The notes under the pieces: model-generated
The model's input: only the letters and a program-made list of their open reading frames with translations
Databases searched by the model: none
What the model was told of the DNA's origin: nothing
Shown here: positions 55,891 through 64,000 of the stretch, one piece after another
Position numbering within the stretch: the stretch's first letter is position 1
Layout: every line of letters starts with the position of its first letter
Made by a program: the position numbers and the translations under genes
Source: UBA8337 sp038143435
Lineage (GTDB): Bacteria; Pseudomonadota; Alphaproteobacteria; RS24
Assembly: GCA_038143435.1 (NCBI GenBank)
Contig: JAYQLX010000003.1
Location: forward strand, 1-64,000
Length of the DNA stretch: 64,000 nucleotides
Reading direction: 5' to 3'

Positions 55891-58332
55891 CTAAATATCA
55901 AGATTGGCGACGGCCAGCGCATTTTTCTGAATGAACTCGCGGCGCGGCTCGACGACATCACCCATCAGCTGCTCAAACAAATCATTGCTTTCGGCAACAT
56001 CTTGCACTTTTACCTGCAATAGGGAGCGCGCATCCTTATCCAAAGTAGTCTGCCATAATTGCTCGGGGTTCATTTCGCCCAGCCCCTTATAGCGTTGCAA
56101 GGCGACGCCATTGCGCCCCTGATCGAGCACGGCCGCCAGCAATTCGCTCGGCGTGTTAATGGCAATATCACGATCTTTAATGGTCAGCTTGGCGGGGTCG
56201 AGATAAACCGTTTGCAAAGCCGGGGCCAATTCATCAAGCGCGCGCGCATCTTTTGAGGCAATAAGCGGACCGTCAATATTGAACGCCTCGCGCACGCCGC
56301 GCAATTCGCGGGCAAAGGTCAGCCCGCCATCGCCCGATGGCAGCCCCTCCCAACCGCGCTCGACCTCATCGGCCATGCGGTTCAAACGCGCGGCAATATA
56401 TTGCGCGCTTTGCGCAGCCAGTTCCGATTTTGACAAAATATCCGGCGTGAGCGCACCGGCAATGGCGGTTTGTTCGATAATGAATTGCGGATATTTCGGC
56501 GGCAAGGCCGACAATACGGATTTGATGAGCCGCGCTTGTGTCAGCAATTCGGCCAAATCAGGGCCGCTTCTTTGTTCGCCCGACGCCAAAGTCAGCACCG
56601 CCTCGCCCAGCCCCGCCTCAATCAGGAAATCTTCCAAAGCGGCGTCATCTTTCAAATAGCTTTCCGCGCTTTGGCGACGAATTTTATAAAGCGGCGGCTG
56701 CGCAATATAGAGATAGCCGCGCTCGATAATTTCCGGCATTTGCCGATAGAAAAAGGTCAATAGCAGGGTGCGAATATGCGCCCCGTCAACATCAGCATCG
56801 GTCATGATGATGATTTTGTGATAGCGCAATTTTTCGACATCAAAATCCTCGCGCCCAATGCCGGTGCCAAGCGCGGTAATCAGCGTGCCAATCTCATTGG
56901 AAGACAGCATTTTATCAAAGCGTGCGCGCTCGACATTCAAAATTTTGCCGCGCAAAGGCAGCACCGCCTGATTGGCGCGATTGCGCGCCTGTTTGGCCGA
57001 GCCGCCGGCACTGTCACCCTCAACCAAAAACAATTCGGCGCGCGACGCATCGCGCTCTTGGCAATCGGCCAGCTTGCCGGGCAGGCTGGAGACATCAAGC
57101 GCGCCCTTGCGCCTGGTCAATTCACGCGCTTTGCGCGCCGCTTCACGCGCCGCGGCGGCTTCGACCACCTTATTGATGATGATTTTCGCTTCATTGGGAT
57201 GCTCTTCAAACCAATTATTGAGCACATCATTGACCACGCTTTCGACCGCCGGGCGCACTTCTGACGACACCAGCTTGTCTTTGGTCTGGCTGGAAAATTT
57301 CGGGTCCGGCACTTTCACCGACAAAACCGCGGTCAGCCCTTCGCGGCAATCATCGCCGCTTAATGAAACTTTCTCTTTTTTGGCAATGCCCGATTGATTG
57401 GCATAATTATTGACCGTGCGCGGCAACGCGCCGCGAAAACCGGCCAAATGCGTGCCGCCATCGCGCTGGGGAATATTATTGGTGAAGCACAATACCGTCT
57501 CGTGATAGCTGTCATTCCACCACAGCGCCAGTTCGACACCAATATCATCAGCCTCCGATTGCAGCGTGATGGGCGCGTCAATCAGGGTGGTTTTATTGCG
57601 GTCGAGATAGCGCGCAAAAGCCTCCAAGCCGCCATCGAATTTCAGCTCGACGCGGCGCGGCTCGGCATGGCGCATATCTTCCAAAACAATGCCGACACCG
57701 CTGTTCAAAAACGCCAATTCGCGCAAGCGGTGTTCCAGCGTGTCAAAGCTGAATTCGGTCATGGTGAAGGTCGCATCAGACGGGTGAAACGTCACTTCCG
57801 TGCCGGTCGACTCGGCTTCGCCAATCACCGCCAAATCGGCCTCGGCCTCGCCATGCGCAAAGCGCATTTCGTGTAATTTGCCGTCGCGGCGAATGGTCAA
57901 TTGCAGCCAATCGGACAGCGCATTGACGACGGAAATGCCGACCCCGTGCAAACCGCCAGAGACTTTATAACTATTGGAGTCAAACTTACCGCCTGCGTGC
58001 AATTGCGTCATAATCACTTGCGCTGCGGAAATGCCTTCTTCAGGGTGCATTTCGGTCGGAATGCCACGGCCATTATCCGACACCGTCACCGAGCCATCGG
58101 CGTTAAGACGCACCGAAACCTCATCGCAATGACCGGCCAAAGCTTCATCAATGGAATTATCGACCACCTCATAGACCATATGGTGCAGTCCGGTGCCGTC
58201 ATCCGTATCGCCAATATACATGCCCGGGCGCTTGCGCACCGCTTCCAGCCCTTTCAGGACTTTAATGGAAGAGGCACCATAATCGCCGTCTTGCGGGTCG
58301 CCATTTTCTGGGCTTTCCGGTGTGTCACTCAT
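55891..58332 (-). CDS. gyrB: DNA gyrase subunit B
   Basis: An 813-residue ATPase and TOPRIM subunit of gyrase. The GHKL ATPase has VRKRPGMYIGDTDDGTGLHH, EVVDNSIDEALAGHCD, VSDNGRGIPTE and SGGLHGVGISVVNALS. The TOPRIM region has LVEGDSAGGSAKQ, LPLRGKILNVERA and IIMTDADVDGAHIRTLLLTF, and the C-terminus QRYKGLGEMNPEQLW. Length and motifs are normal and no frameshift is seen. It follows recF by 45 bp in the dnaA-dnaN-recF-gyrB cluster. Confidence 0.98.
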   Translation of the reverse strand: MSDTPESPENGDPQDGDYGASSIKVLKGLEAVRKRPGMYIGDTDDGTGLHHMVYEVVDNSIDEALAGHCDEVSVRLNADGSVTVSDNGRGIPTEMHPEEGISAAQVIMTQLHAGGKFDSNSYKVSGGLHGVGISVVNALSDWLQLTIRRDGKLHEMRFAHGEAEADLAVIGEAESTGTEVTFHPSDATFTMTEFSFDTLEHRLRELAFLNSGVGIVLEDMRHAEPRRVELKFDGGLEAFARYLDRNKTTLIDAPITLQSEADDIGVELALWWNDSYHETVLCFTNNIPQRDGGTHLAGFRGALPRTVNNYANQSGIAKKEKVSLSGDDCREGLTAVLSVKVPDPKFSSQTKDKLVSSEVRPAVESVVNDVLNNWFEEHPNEAKIIINKVVEAAAAREAARKARELTRRKGALDVSSLPGKLADCQERDASRAELFLVEGDSAGGSAKQARNRANQAVLPLRGKILNVERARFDKMLSSNEIGTLITALGTGIGREDFDVEKLRYHKIIIMTDADVDGAHIRTLLLTFFYRQMPEIIERGYLYIAQPPLYKIRRQSAESYLKDDAALEDFLIEAGLGEAVLTLASGEQRSGPDLAELLTQARLIKSVLSALPPKYPQFIIEQTAIAGALTPDILSKSELAAQSAQYIAARLNRMADEVERGWEGLPSGDGGLTFARELRGVREAFNIDGPLIASKDARALDELAPALQTVYLDPAKLTIKDRDIAINTPSELLAAVLDQGRNGVALQRYKGLGEMNPEQLWQTTLDKDARSLLQVKVQDVAESNDLFEQLMGDVVEPRREFIQKNALAVANLDI

Positions 58333-58377
58333 ATCATTCTCCCGCTGGCGGCTTCATGCCGCCGGTCATTATCCCCG

Positions 58378-59550
58378 TCACTGAGCATGATTGGCGGCCA
58401 GTTGCAGCGCGGCAAAATCATCGCCAAACACCGCATCAAAGCCGTCAAAAGATTGTTCATCCGTGCCGGTAATCCAGCTTTGCCCGCCCAAAGCATGTAA
58501 AATTTCCGCTAAGGTGGCGCGCCGTGTCGCATCGAGATGGGCGGCCACTTCATCGAGCAGCAAAATCGGCACGGCGCCGCGTTGCGCCGCCACGCAATGC
58601 GCTTGCGCCAAAATCAAGCCGACCAAAAGGGCTTTTTGTTCGCCCGTCGAGCAATCGGCAGCAGGCATGTTTTTGGCCGCATAATGAACCTGCAAATCGC
58701 TGCGATGCGGGCCGTCCAAACAACGCCCCGCCGCCGCGTCAAGAGCGCGGGCTGCGGCCAAATGGCGGCGAAACTGGTCTTCCGCTTCGAGCGCCGATTG
58801 CGTCCGCAAAGACGCTTCCAACGTGCCCAGCAAAGCAATCTCGGCGCGCGGAAACGCCGCTTCGGGAATCGCCGACAGACCGCCCGCCAATGCATCCAAA
58901 GCGGTCAGCCGCGCCGCCGCAATGGCCACGCCATTAAGCGCCATCGCTTCTTCCAACCCGTCGAGCCAACCGTTTTGTGCGCCGCCATTATCCTGCAGCA
59001 GCCGATTGCGTTCGCGCATGGCTTTTTCATAAGCACTCAAAGATTTTGTCAGGCTGGCATTAAGGCTTTGCGCAAAGCGATCGAGAAATATGCGCCGCCC
59101 CCTCGCCCCATCGACAAACAGGCGGTCCATTGACGGGGTCAGCCAAAGCTGCGGCAGCATATGGGCCATATCATCCATCTTGCCGTTGGCCCCGTCTATG
59201 CGCACGCGGCGCGCCCCGTCGCGCCAACCAATACCGGCGCGCACCAGCCCTTCAGGGGTGGCAATATCACTGCCCACCGTCCAGCCCAAGCGGTGCTCAA
59301 ATCGCATATCGTCAAATGCCGCACCGCGCAGGCCGCGCCCCGGGGCCAGCATGGATAAAGCTTCCAACACATTGGTTTTGCCAATGCCATTGGCCCCGAG
59401 CAGCACCATGGCGCGCGGCGCGCAATCAAGCATCAGATTTTCATGCGAGCGGAAATGGGTCAGCCGCAAAGCTTCAATATGAGGCGCCAAAGCACGCGCC
59501 GGGGCCACATAATCTTGTGGCTGTTCAAGGCTGGCTGAAACCCCCGCCAT
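58378..59550 (-). CDS. recF: DNA replication and repair protein RecF
   Basis: A 390-residue SMC-like ATPase that loads RecA at gaps. P-loop LLGANGIGKTNVLEALSMLA, signature-like DCSTGEQKALLVGLILAQA and Walker B PILLLDEVAAHLD are intact. Its start shares one base with the dnaN stop (TAATG), so the two are translationally coupled. An N-terminal extension of about 25 residues precedes the first beta-strand, so a downstream start is possible. Confidence 0.96.
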   Translation of the reverse strand: MAGVSASLEQPQDYVAPARALAPHIEALRLTHFRSHENLMLDCAPRAMVLLGANGIGKTNVLEALSMLAPGRGLRGAAFDDMRFEHRLGWTVGSDIATPEGLVRAGIGWRDGARRVRIDGANGKMDDMAHMLPQLWLTPSMDRLFVDGARGRRIFLDRFAQSLNASLTKSLSAYEKAMRERNRLLQDNGGAQNGWLDGLEEAMALNGVAIAAARLTALDALAGGLSAIPEAAFPRAEIALLGTLEASLRTQSALEAEDQFRRHLAAARALDAAAGRCLDGPHRSDLQVHYAAKNMPAADCSTGEQKALLVGLILAQAHCVAAQRGAVPILLLDEVAAHLDATRRATLAEILHALGGQSWITGTDEQSFDGFDAVFGDDFAALQLAANHAQ

Positions 59551-60668
59551 TACACCCGCATCGGCATGAGAACATAAAGCGCTTGCGCGTCTTCATCATC
59601 GCGCACCAAAGTGGGCGAGCCGCTATCGGCCAGTTCAAAAGTTGCGGTTTCACCGTCCAATTGGCCGGTAATATCCATCAAATAGCGGGCATTAAAACCG
59701 ATTTCCATTGCATCGGCGGCATAAGCGACGCTCAATTCATCATTGGCCGAGCCGCTATCGGGATTGGAGACCGACAAAGCCAGACTGTCTTTATCAAGCG
59801 CCAATTTGACGGCGCGCGATTTTTCGCTGGAAATGGCCGAGACGCGATCAACGCTTTGCGCAAAACTTTTGGCATCGAGCTTCAGCGTCTTGTCATTATC
59901 GGACGGAATGACGCGCGTATAATCGGGGAATTTGCCGTCAATCAGCTTGGAGGTCAGCACAATCTCGGCAAAGGCGAAATTAATCTTCGTGTCCGACACT
60001 TGCAGCGATACTTCGCCTTCGGCTTCTTCCAATAATTTTTGCACTTCGCCGACGGTTTTACGCGGAATAATGACGGATGGCATATTATCGGCCCCGACCG
60101 GTTGCGCCATTTCCACCCGCGCCAAACGGTGGCCGTCAGTCGCCACGGCGCGCAGCAAATTGGCCCCGCCATCTTCCAAGACATGCAGATAAATGCCGTT
60201 CAAATAATAACGCGTCTCTTCTACCGAAATGGCAAAACGGGTTTTTTCAATCAAGCGGCGCAAATCATTGACTGGCAGGGCAAAGGCCACCGGCATTTCA
60301 TCTTGCGCCATGGCCGGAAAATCTTCGCGCGGCAAGGCTTGTAAAGTAAAGGCTGATTTGCCGGCGACCAGATTGAGCCGCCCGCCGGTTTCATCGGTTG
60401 CCAGTTCCACTTGCGCGCCATCGGGCAATTTGCGGACAATATCATAAAGCATATGCGCCGGCGCGGTAATCGAACCCGCTTGCACAATCTCCGCTTCCAC
60501 GCGTTCGCGCATTTCAATTTCCAAATCGGTCGCAGTCAACGCCAAAACGCCATTATCGGCTTCCAGCAAAACATTGGAGAGAATGGGAATGGTGTTGCGA
60601 CGCTCGACAACGCTTTGCACATGGTTCAACGCTTTCAACAAATCGCTGCGTTCAATTATTGTTTTCAT
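59550..60668 (-). CDS. dnaN: DNA polymerase III sliding clamp (beta subunit)
   Basis: A 372-residue beta clamp with three repeated domains: MKTIIERSDLLKALNHVQSV, TATDLEIEMRERVEAEI, VATDGHRLARVEMAQ, VIPRKTVGEVQKLLEEAEGE, RVSAISSEKSRAVKL and the C-terminal MPMRV. It keeps polymerases on DNA. The 211-bp gap to dnaA is unusually large for the pair; it holds no clear gene, only a weak hairpin (GGGCA/TGCCC) that could be a terminator or a dnaN-proximal promoter region. Confidence 0.97.
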   Translation of the reverse strand: MKTIIERSDLLKALNHVQSVVERRNTIPILSNVLLEADNGVLALTATDLEIEMRERVEAEIVQAGSITAPAHMLYDIVRKLPDGAQVELATDETGGRLNLVAGKSAFTLQALPREDFPAMAQDEMPVAFALPVNDLRRLIEKTRFAISVEETRYYLNGIYLHVLEDGGANLLRAVATDGHRLARVEMAQPVGADNMPSVIIPRKTVGEVQKLLEEAEGEVSLQVSDTKINFAFAEIVLTSKLIDGKFPDYTRVIPSDNDKTLKLDAKSFAQSVDRVSAISSEKSRAVKLALDKDSLALSVSNPDSGSANDELSVAYAADAMEIGFNARYLMDITGQLDGETATFELADSGSPTLVRDDEDAQALYVLMPMRV

Positions 60669-60879
60669 GTCACCCTCTCATCATCACACATGGTTTGCGC
60701 TTTGCTTGACTGCCGAAAAGCGGCCCATAGGGCAAGCGCAACGGCAAAAGAAAGCGACCGAAAATCGGCGAATCTCTTGTCAGAAATATAGCAGAAACAC
60801 GGCCTTAAAGGGGCAGTTTTTTTGCCCGCAAAGACGCTTTTTCCCGAATAAAGTGCAGCGCGCGAAAGCCTGGAAACGC

Positions 60880-62417
60880 TTAGTTTTCCAGCATGCGGCG
60901 CAGCAAATCGACATCTTCGTCCAGGGCCGGGTCTTCTTCGCGCAATTGTTCGATTTTGCGCACCGCATGAATCACCGTGGTATGGTCGCGGCCACCGAAT
61001 TTACGGCCAATTTCAGGCAGCGAACGGGTCGTCAATTGCTTCGATAAATACATTGCAATTTGCCGCGGGCGGGCGACCGAACGGGCGCGCCTTGCCGACA
61101 ACATATCGCCCATTTTGACGTTGAAATATTCCGCCACGCGGCGTTGGATCTCATCAATGGTGACGCGGCGGTCTGACGCGCGCAACAAATCGCGCAGCAC
61201 ATCTTGTGCCATTTCCAACGTCACCGGACGGCCGACAAAACTGGCATAGGCAATGACGCGATTGAGCGCCCCTTCCAATTCGCGAATATTGGTGATGATG
61301 CGTTGCGCCAAAAATTCCAATACCGGTTGCGGAATGCGCGCACTATCGGCGCTGCCATCGGTGCGCCGCGACAGGCTTTCCGCTTTGGCCTGCAAAATGC
61401 CGAGGCGCAATTCATAATCGGTCGGGTGAATATCGGCCACCAAGCCCCAACCCAAGCGCGAGCGAATGCGCTCTTCAATGCCTTCCAAATCGGTCGGCGA
61501 GCGGTCGGCTGAGACAATGACTTGACGATTATGGTCGGTCAGCGCGTTAAATGTATGGAAAAATTCTTCCTGGGTGGAATCTTTGCCGGCGATGAATTGA
61601 ATATCATCAATCATCAACACATCAACCTCTCGGAATTGCTGCTTAAAGGCCACTGTGTCCTTAAAGCGCAAAGCGCGAATGAATTGATACATGAATTTTT
61701 CCGCCGATAAATAGAGCACGGTGCGGTCCGGCGTGCGGCGGCGGATCTCCCATGCAATGGCATGCATGAGATGGGTTTTGCCGAGCCCGACCCCGCCATA
61801 AAGAAATAGCGGGTTGAAGGCGACGCCATCGCCTTCCGCCAAGCGATGGGCGGCGGCATGGGCCAACTCATTGGATTTACCGACAATGAAATTTTCAAAG
61901 GTAAAGCGCGGGTCCAAAGGCGCGCCCAAATCGTCGCGCCCCGCCGCTTCCGGCATGTCGGGCATGGCAGGTCGCGGCGCCGCGGCGCGGCCGCGCGGCG
62001 CGGGGCCACGGCTTTTTGTTCGCGCACTTCCGGCTTTTTCTCGCTCGGCACCCATTCCGGCTTTAATTCAATATCAATACGCCGCACGCTGGCATCTTCG
62101 GCTTTCCAATGGTCGCGAATGCGCGTCAGATAATGCGCCTCAATCCAGCTGCGCACAAAACGCGTCGGCACATGCAACACCACGCGGCCTTTTTGCGCCC
62201 CGGCCACTTCCAATAATTTGAACCAGCTATTGAAGGTCGCTTCGCCCAATTCGGCACGCAGGCGCGAGCGCACCTTATGCCATTGCCCATTAAGCGCTTC
62301 CAATGCCTGATTTTTCTTGTCTTCTTGGCCTATTTCGCCCGACGACTCGCCGATATCTGAAGATACTGAAAATTTGTTTTTGTCTTTTTCGGTCTCGCCG
62401 TTCGCATCCGCCATCAT
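60880..62417 (-). CDS. dnaA: Chromosomal replication initiator DnaA, frameshifted in the linker
   Basis: Binds origin DnaA boxes and melts DNA. The start frame (ATG 62417, or 62414) gives domain I (WHKVRSRLRAELGEATFNSW, LHVPTRFVRSWIEAHYL) and runs into the linker at APRRAAAPR. The AAA+ and DNA-binding domains lie in another frame: FTFENFIVGKSNELAHAAAH, LYGGVGLGKTHLMHAI, VLMIDDIQFIAGKDSTQEEF and KFGGRDHTTVIHAVRKI. One missing base in the GC-rich linker (about 61965-62005) accounts for it and gives about 512 residues. DnaA is essential, and the break lies in a G/C-only stretch prone to miscalling, so it is almost surely an error. Confidence 0.95.
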
Positions 62418-62900
62418 CCGTATCCTGTCTCGCGCCCATGCCAATCAAGACGCGTCAATCATTTCGCCCGGGCCATGACCTATTGCATGCCATGACCATA
62501 AGATGGGGAGGTGTCTTTGCCGCTAGGCGACAAAAGCGCGTCATCTCATCAGGAAGCGGGGTCAATCATCGCAACTCAAACGCGTTTTTCAGTCGGAAAA
62601 AGAGCGGCCCATGACCGGTCTCTTGGTTAGGTTTCCGTCAGCGCTGCAAGTTGCGAACCGCTCCTCTTTGGGCTGCCATCCTAAAGACTGCGGATGAACA
62701 AGCCGACACATTCCCCTCCAATCGCCTAGCCCTTTGTTTTGTTTCACGAATCTTGGTTTACCCCAAAAATCCAGTCAATCTGCGGCTTTCAGCGACGATT
62801 TGACACTACAAATAAGGCGCGACCCTGACAACGGGAAGAAAATGAGAACAGCGATTTTTTTTGCATTTTTTTTAATTTTTTTTTGCGAATCAGCAAAAAA
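62418..62900. other. Long non-coding gap between dnaA and rpsT
   Basis: About 480 bp with no gene I can support. It includes three T tracts of eight or nine bases at 62853-62885, spaced about 11 bp apart, which on the minus strand are phased A tracts that could bend DNA. No TTATNCACA DnaA boxes were seen, so an origin is not supported. It probably holds the dnaA promoter; no confident -35/-10 pair was found. Confidence 0.5.
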
Positions 62901-62936
62901 GAAAAAGCCCGACGGAGATTCCGTCGGGCTGTTTTG
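62901..62936 (-). terminator. Intrinsic terminator of rpsT
   Basis: AGCCCGACGGA (62906-62916) and TCCGTCGGGCT (62920-62930) form an 11-bp stem with loop GAT. The A-rich bases on the plus strand before the stem become a U-rich tail on the minus strand. It lies about 68 bp past the rpsT stop. Confidence 0.88.
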
Positions 62937-62997
62937 CAAATTTCGTTTTCTGTTGCCGCAAGCCCGCATCAAAATCGGGCATTGGGGCCAAACATGA

Positions 62998-63261
62998 TTA
63001 AACGATGGCGCTAATCTGTTTGGCGAGGCGCGATACTTTGCGCGAGGCCGTCTTTTTATGCATCAGACCCTTGCGACCGGCGCGCGCAATCAATGGCTGC
63101 GCGGCACGCAAGGCGGTTTCGGCCGCCGCTTTATCGCCGCCGGCAATCGCCTCATCAACGCGGCGAATAAAAGTGCGCATTTTGGACTTTTGGTCACGAT
63201 TGCGCGCCGTGCGTCGCTCGATTTTGCGCACCATTTTCTTCGATGAACTCAAATTAGCCAT
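62998..63261 (-). CDS. rpsT: 30S ribosomal protein S20
   Basis: An 87-residue, Lys/Arg-rich 30S protein: MANLSSSKKMVRKIERRTAR, then SKMRTFIRRVDEAI and GLMHKKTASRKVSRLAKQIS. Length and sequence are typical. It is a single-gene unit with its own promoter and terminator, lying between the enoyl-CoA hydratase gene and dnaA as in many alphaproteobacteria. Confidence 0.98.
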   Translation of the reverse strand: MANLSSSKKMVRKIERRTARNRDQKSKMRTFIRRVDEAIAGGDKAAAETALRAAQPLIARAGRKGLMHKKTASRKVSRLAKQISAIV

Positions 63262-63311
63262 GTTCCAACCTTATCACTATGCTTGCGCCCCAAAGGGCTC
63301 ATATGAGGCGC

Positions 63312-63340
63312 GTTATAGGGGCGGCAAGGCCACCCGTCAA
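63312..63340 (-). promoter_or_regulatory. Sigma-70-type promoter of rpsT
   Basis: Read on the minus strand, TTGACG (63340-63335), a 17-bp spacer, then TATAAC (63317-63312), about 50 bp before the rpsT start. Spacing is ideal and both hexamers are close to consensus. Confidence 0.75.
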
Positions 63341-63370
63341 CTTAAATGTCACCGTCACGGAAGCGGTGTT

Positions 63371-64000
63371 TTACGTGTCGGAAAACTTCGGTTGGCGCTT
63401 TTCAATAAAGGCTGCCATGCCTTCCGCCTTATCGTCAAAAGCAAACAGCGAATGAAAAACGCGGCGCTCATAATGCACGCCCTCTTTCAGGCCGGTTTCA
63501 TAAGCGACATTGACGCATTCTTTGGCCGTGAGCACGGATGGCAGGGATTTTTCGGCAATTTTTTGCGCCACAGTGACCGCTTCATCGAGCAAATCCTCAT
63601 CGGCGATAATGCGCGAAACCAGCCCGCAACGCTCAGCCTCTTGGGCATCCATCATACGCCCGGTCAGACACATTTCCATGGCTTTTGACTTGCCGACAAA
63701 GCGCGTCAAACGCTGTGTGCCGCCGGCCCCGGGAATGACCCCCAAATTAATCTCGGGCTGGCCGAATTTGGCATTTTCACCGGCCAGAATGAAATCGCAC
63801 ATCATTGCCAATTCGCACCCGCCACCCAGCGCATAGCCGGCCACGGCAGCGATAATCGGTTTGCGCGCTTTGGCAGCGGCCTCCCAATTGGCGGTGATGA
63901 AATCTTCGCGCATCACATCAATATATGTCTTATCCGACATTTCCTTAATATCAGCGCCAGCCGCAAAGGCCTTCTCAGAACCGGTCAACACCATGCAGCC
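63371..64000 (-). CDS. Enoyl-CoA hydratase, N-terminus cut by window edge
   Basis: 210 residues of a crotonase-family hydratase that adds water to trans-2-enoyl-CoA in beta-oxidation. Oxyanion-hole residues are in GSEKAFAAGADIKEM and VAGYALGGGCELAMMCD; the catalytic Glu pair lies in the latter (CELAMM) and in FGQPEINLGVIPGAGGTQRL. The end is IEKRQPKFSDT. About 48 N-terminal residues are off the right edge. Its place upstream of rpsT is conserved in alphaproteobacteria. Confidence 0.95.
   Translation of the reverse strand, partial: GCMVLTGSEKAFAAGADIKEMSDKTYIDVMREDFITANWEAAAKARKPIIAAVAGYALGGGCELAMMCDFILAGENAKFGQPEINLGVIPGAGGTQRLTRFVGKSKAMEMCLTGRMMDAQEAERCGLVSRIIADEDLLDEAVTVAQKIAEKSLPSVLTAKECVNVAYETGLKEGVHYERRVFHSLFAFDDKAEGMAAFIEKRQPKFSDT

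Noticed and set aside
60669..60879. A replication origin between dnaA and dnaN
   Set aside because: No cluster of TTATNCACA boxes was found here or in the dnaA–rpsT gap.
62734..62997. An 87-codon frame in the dnaA–rpsT gap
   Set aside because: It runs through the T tracts and the rpsT terminator; the peptide is low-complexity (FFAFFLIFF, KKKK) and has no ribosome site.

Overview
The window reads as chromosomal core sequence of an alphaproteobacterium. Signs of this are the ChvI/ChvG–HprK–EIIA(Man)–HPr–AhcY cluster, the ActS/ActR (RegB/RegA) pair, the AddAB nuclease, MmcB, a FYDLN-acid (TIGR02300) protein, the lptC-lptA-lptB-hpf order, and the order enoyl-CoA hydratase–rpsT–dnaA–dnaN–recF–gyrB. 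Gene packing is very tight (many 1-11 bp overlaps, convergent genes sharing stop codons), which fits a fairly streamlined, possibly marine, member of a Rhizobiales/Parvibaculales-like lineage. The exact taxon cannot be fixed from this sequence alone. I see no insertion sequence, prophage, CRISPR array or rRNA operon. There is one tRNA (Ala-GGC).

Layout: 1-4.3 kb holds a methylmalonyl-CoA epimerase cut by the left edge, an ABC-type ATPase and polA. 4.5-11.4 kb holds pckA, then chvI, a chvG–hprK reading frame, the PTS-like EIIA and HPr, and ahcY: a carbon/envelope-stress regulatory block plus the methyl cycle. 11.4-20.6 kb runs tsaE–amgK, murU, addB, addA, trxA (tRNA modification, wall recycling, recombination). 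On the minus strand, 31.1-20.6 kb runs aroA-cmk-rpsA, ihfB-lapA-pyrF-trpF-trpB-trpA-accD-folC. 31.2-38.5 kb has the FYDLN protein, tRNA-Ala, a lipoprotein, a cytochrome b561, hpf, the lpt genes, an RNase D-type exonuclease, a 3-hydroxyacyl-CoA dehydrogenase and ferredoxin-NADP reductase. 38.6-50.7 kb is the most accessory part: a Cys-containing small secreted protein with a Met-rich outer-membrane-type protein (possible copper module), two SDRs, a DUF4396 membrane protein, a hydrolase, a saccharopine-dehydrogenase-like protein, an MFS transporter, YciB, a HAD hydrolase and an RND exporter. 50.8-55.9 kb has mmcB, actR/actS, a SCO protein and a class A penicillin-binding protein. 55.9-64 kb has gyrB, recF, dnaN, dnaA, rpsT and an enoyl-CoA hydratase cut by the right edge.

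The strongest signal that ordinary annotation does not explain is that about a dozen genes are broken by single-base changes. Frameshifts lie in polA (two), tsaE, addB, addA (two), the DUF4396 gene (two), a hydrolase, the MFS transporter, the RND exporter, sco and dnaA. In-frame stops lie in aroA and cytochrome b561. Several of these genes are essential, many of the changes fall in short homopolymers, and undoing them restores family-typical proteins and, for addB/addA, a canonical ATGA overlap. Sequencing or assembly error is therefore the likeliest cause. The chvG–hprK fusion deserves the same caution, because removing one base from an A6 run would split it into two genes with an ATGA overlap.

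I did not find a convincing new defence or mobile system. The points most worth following are the sensor kinase–HprK fusion (if real), a perfect palindrome upstream of ahcY, the absence of rpoN and ptsN from the lptB–hpf locus, the Met-rich/Cys secreted pair, and pyrF lodged within a trp operon.
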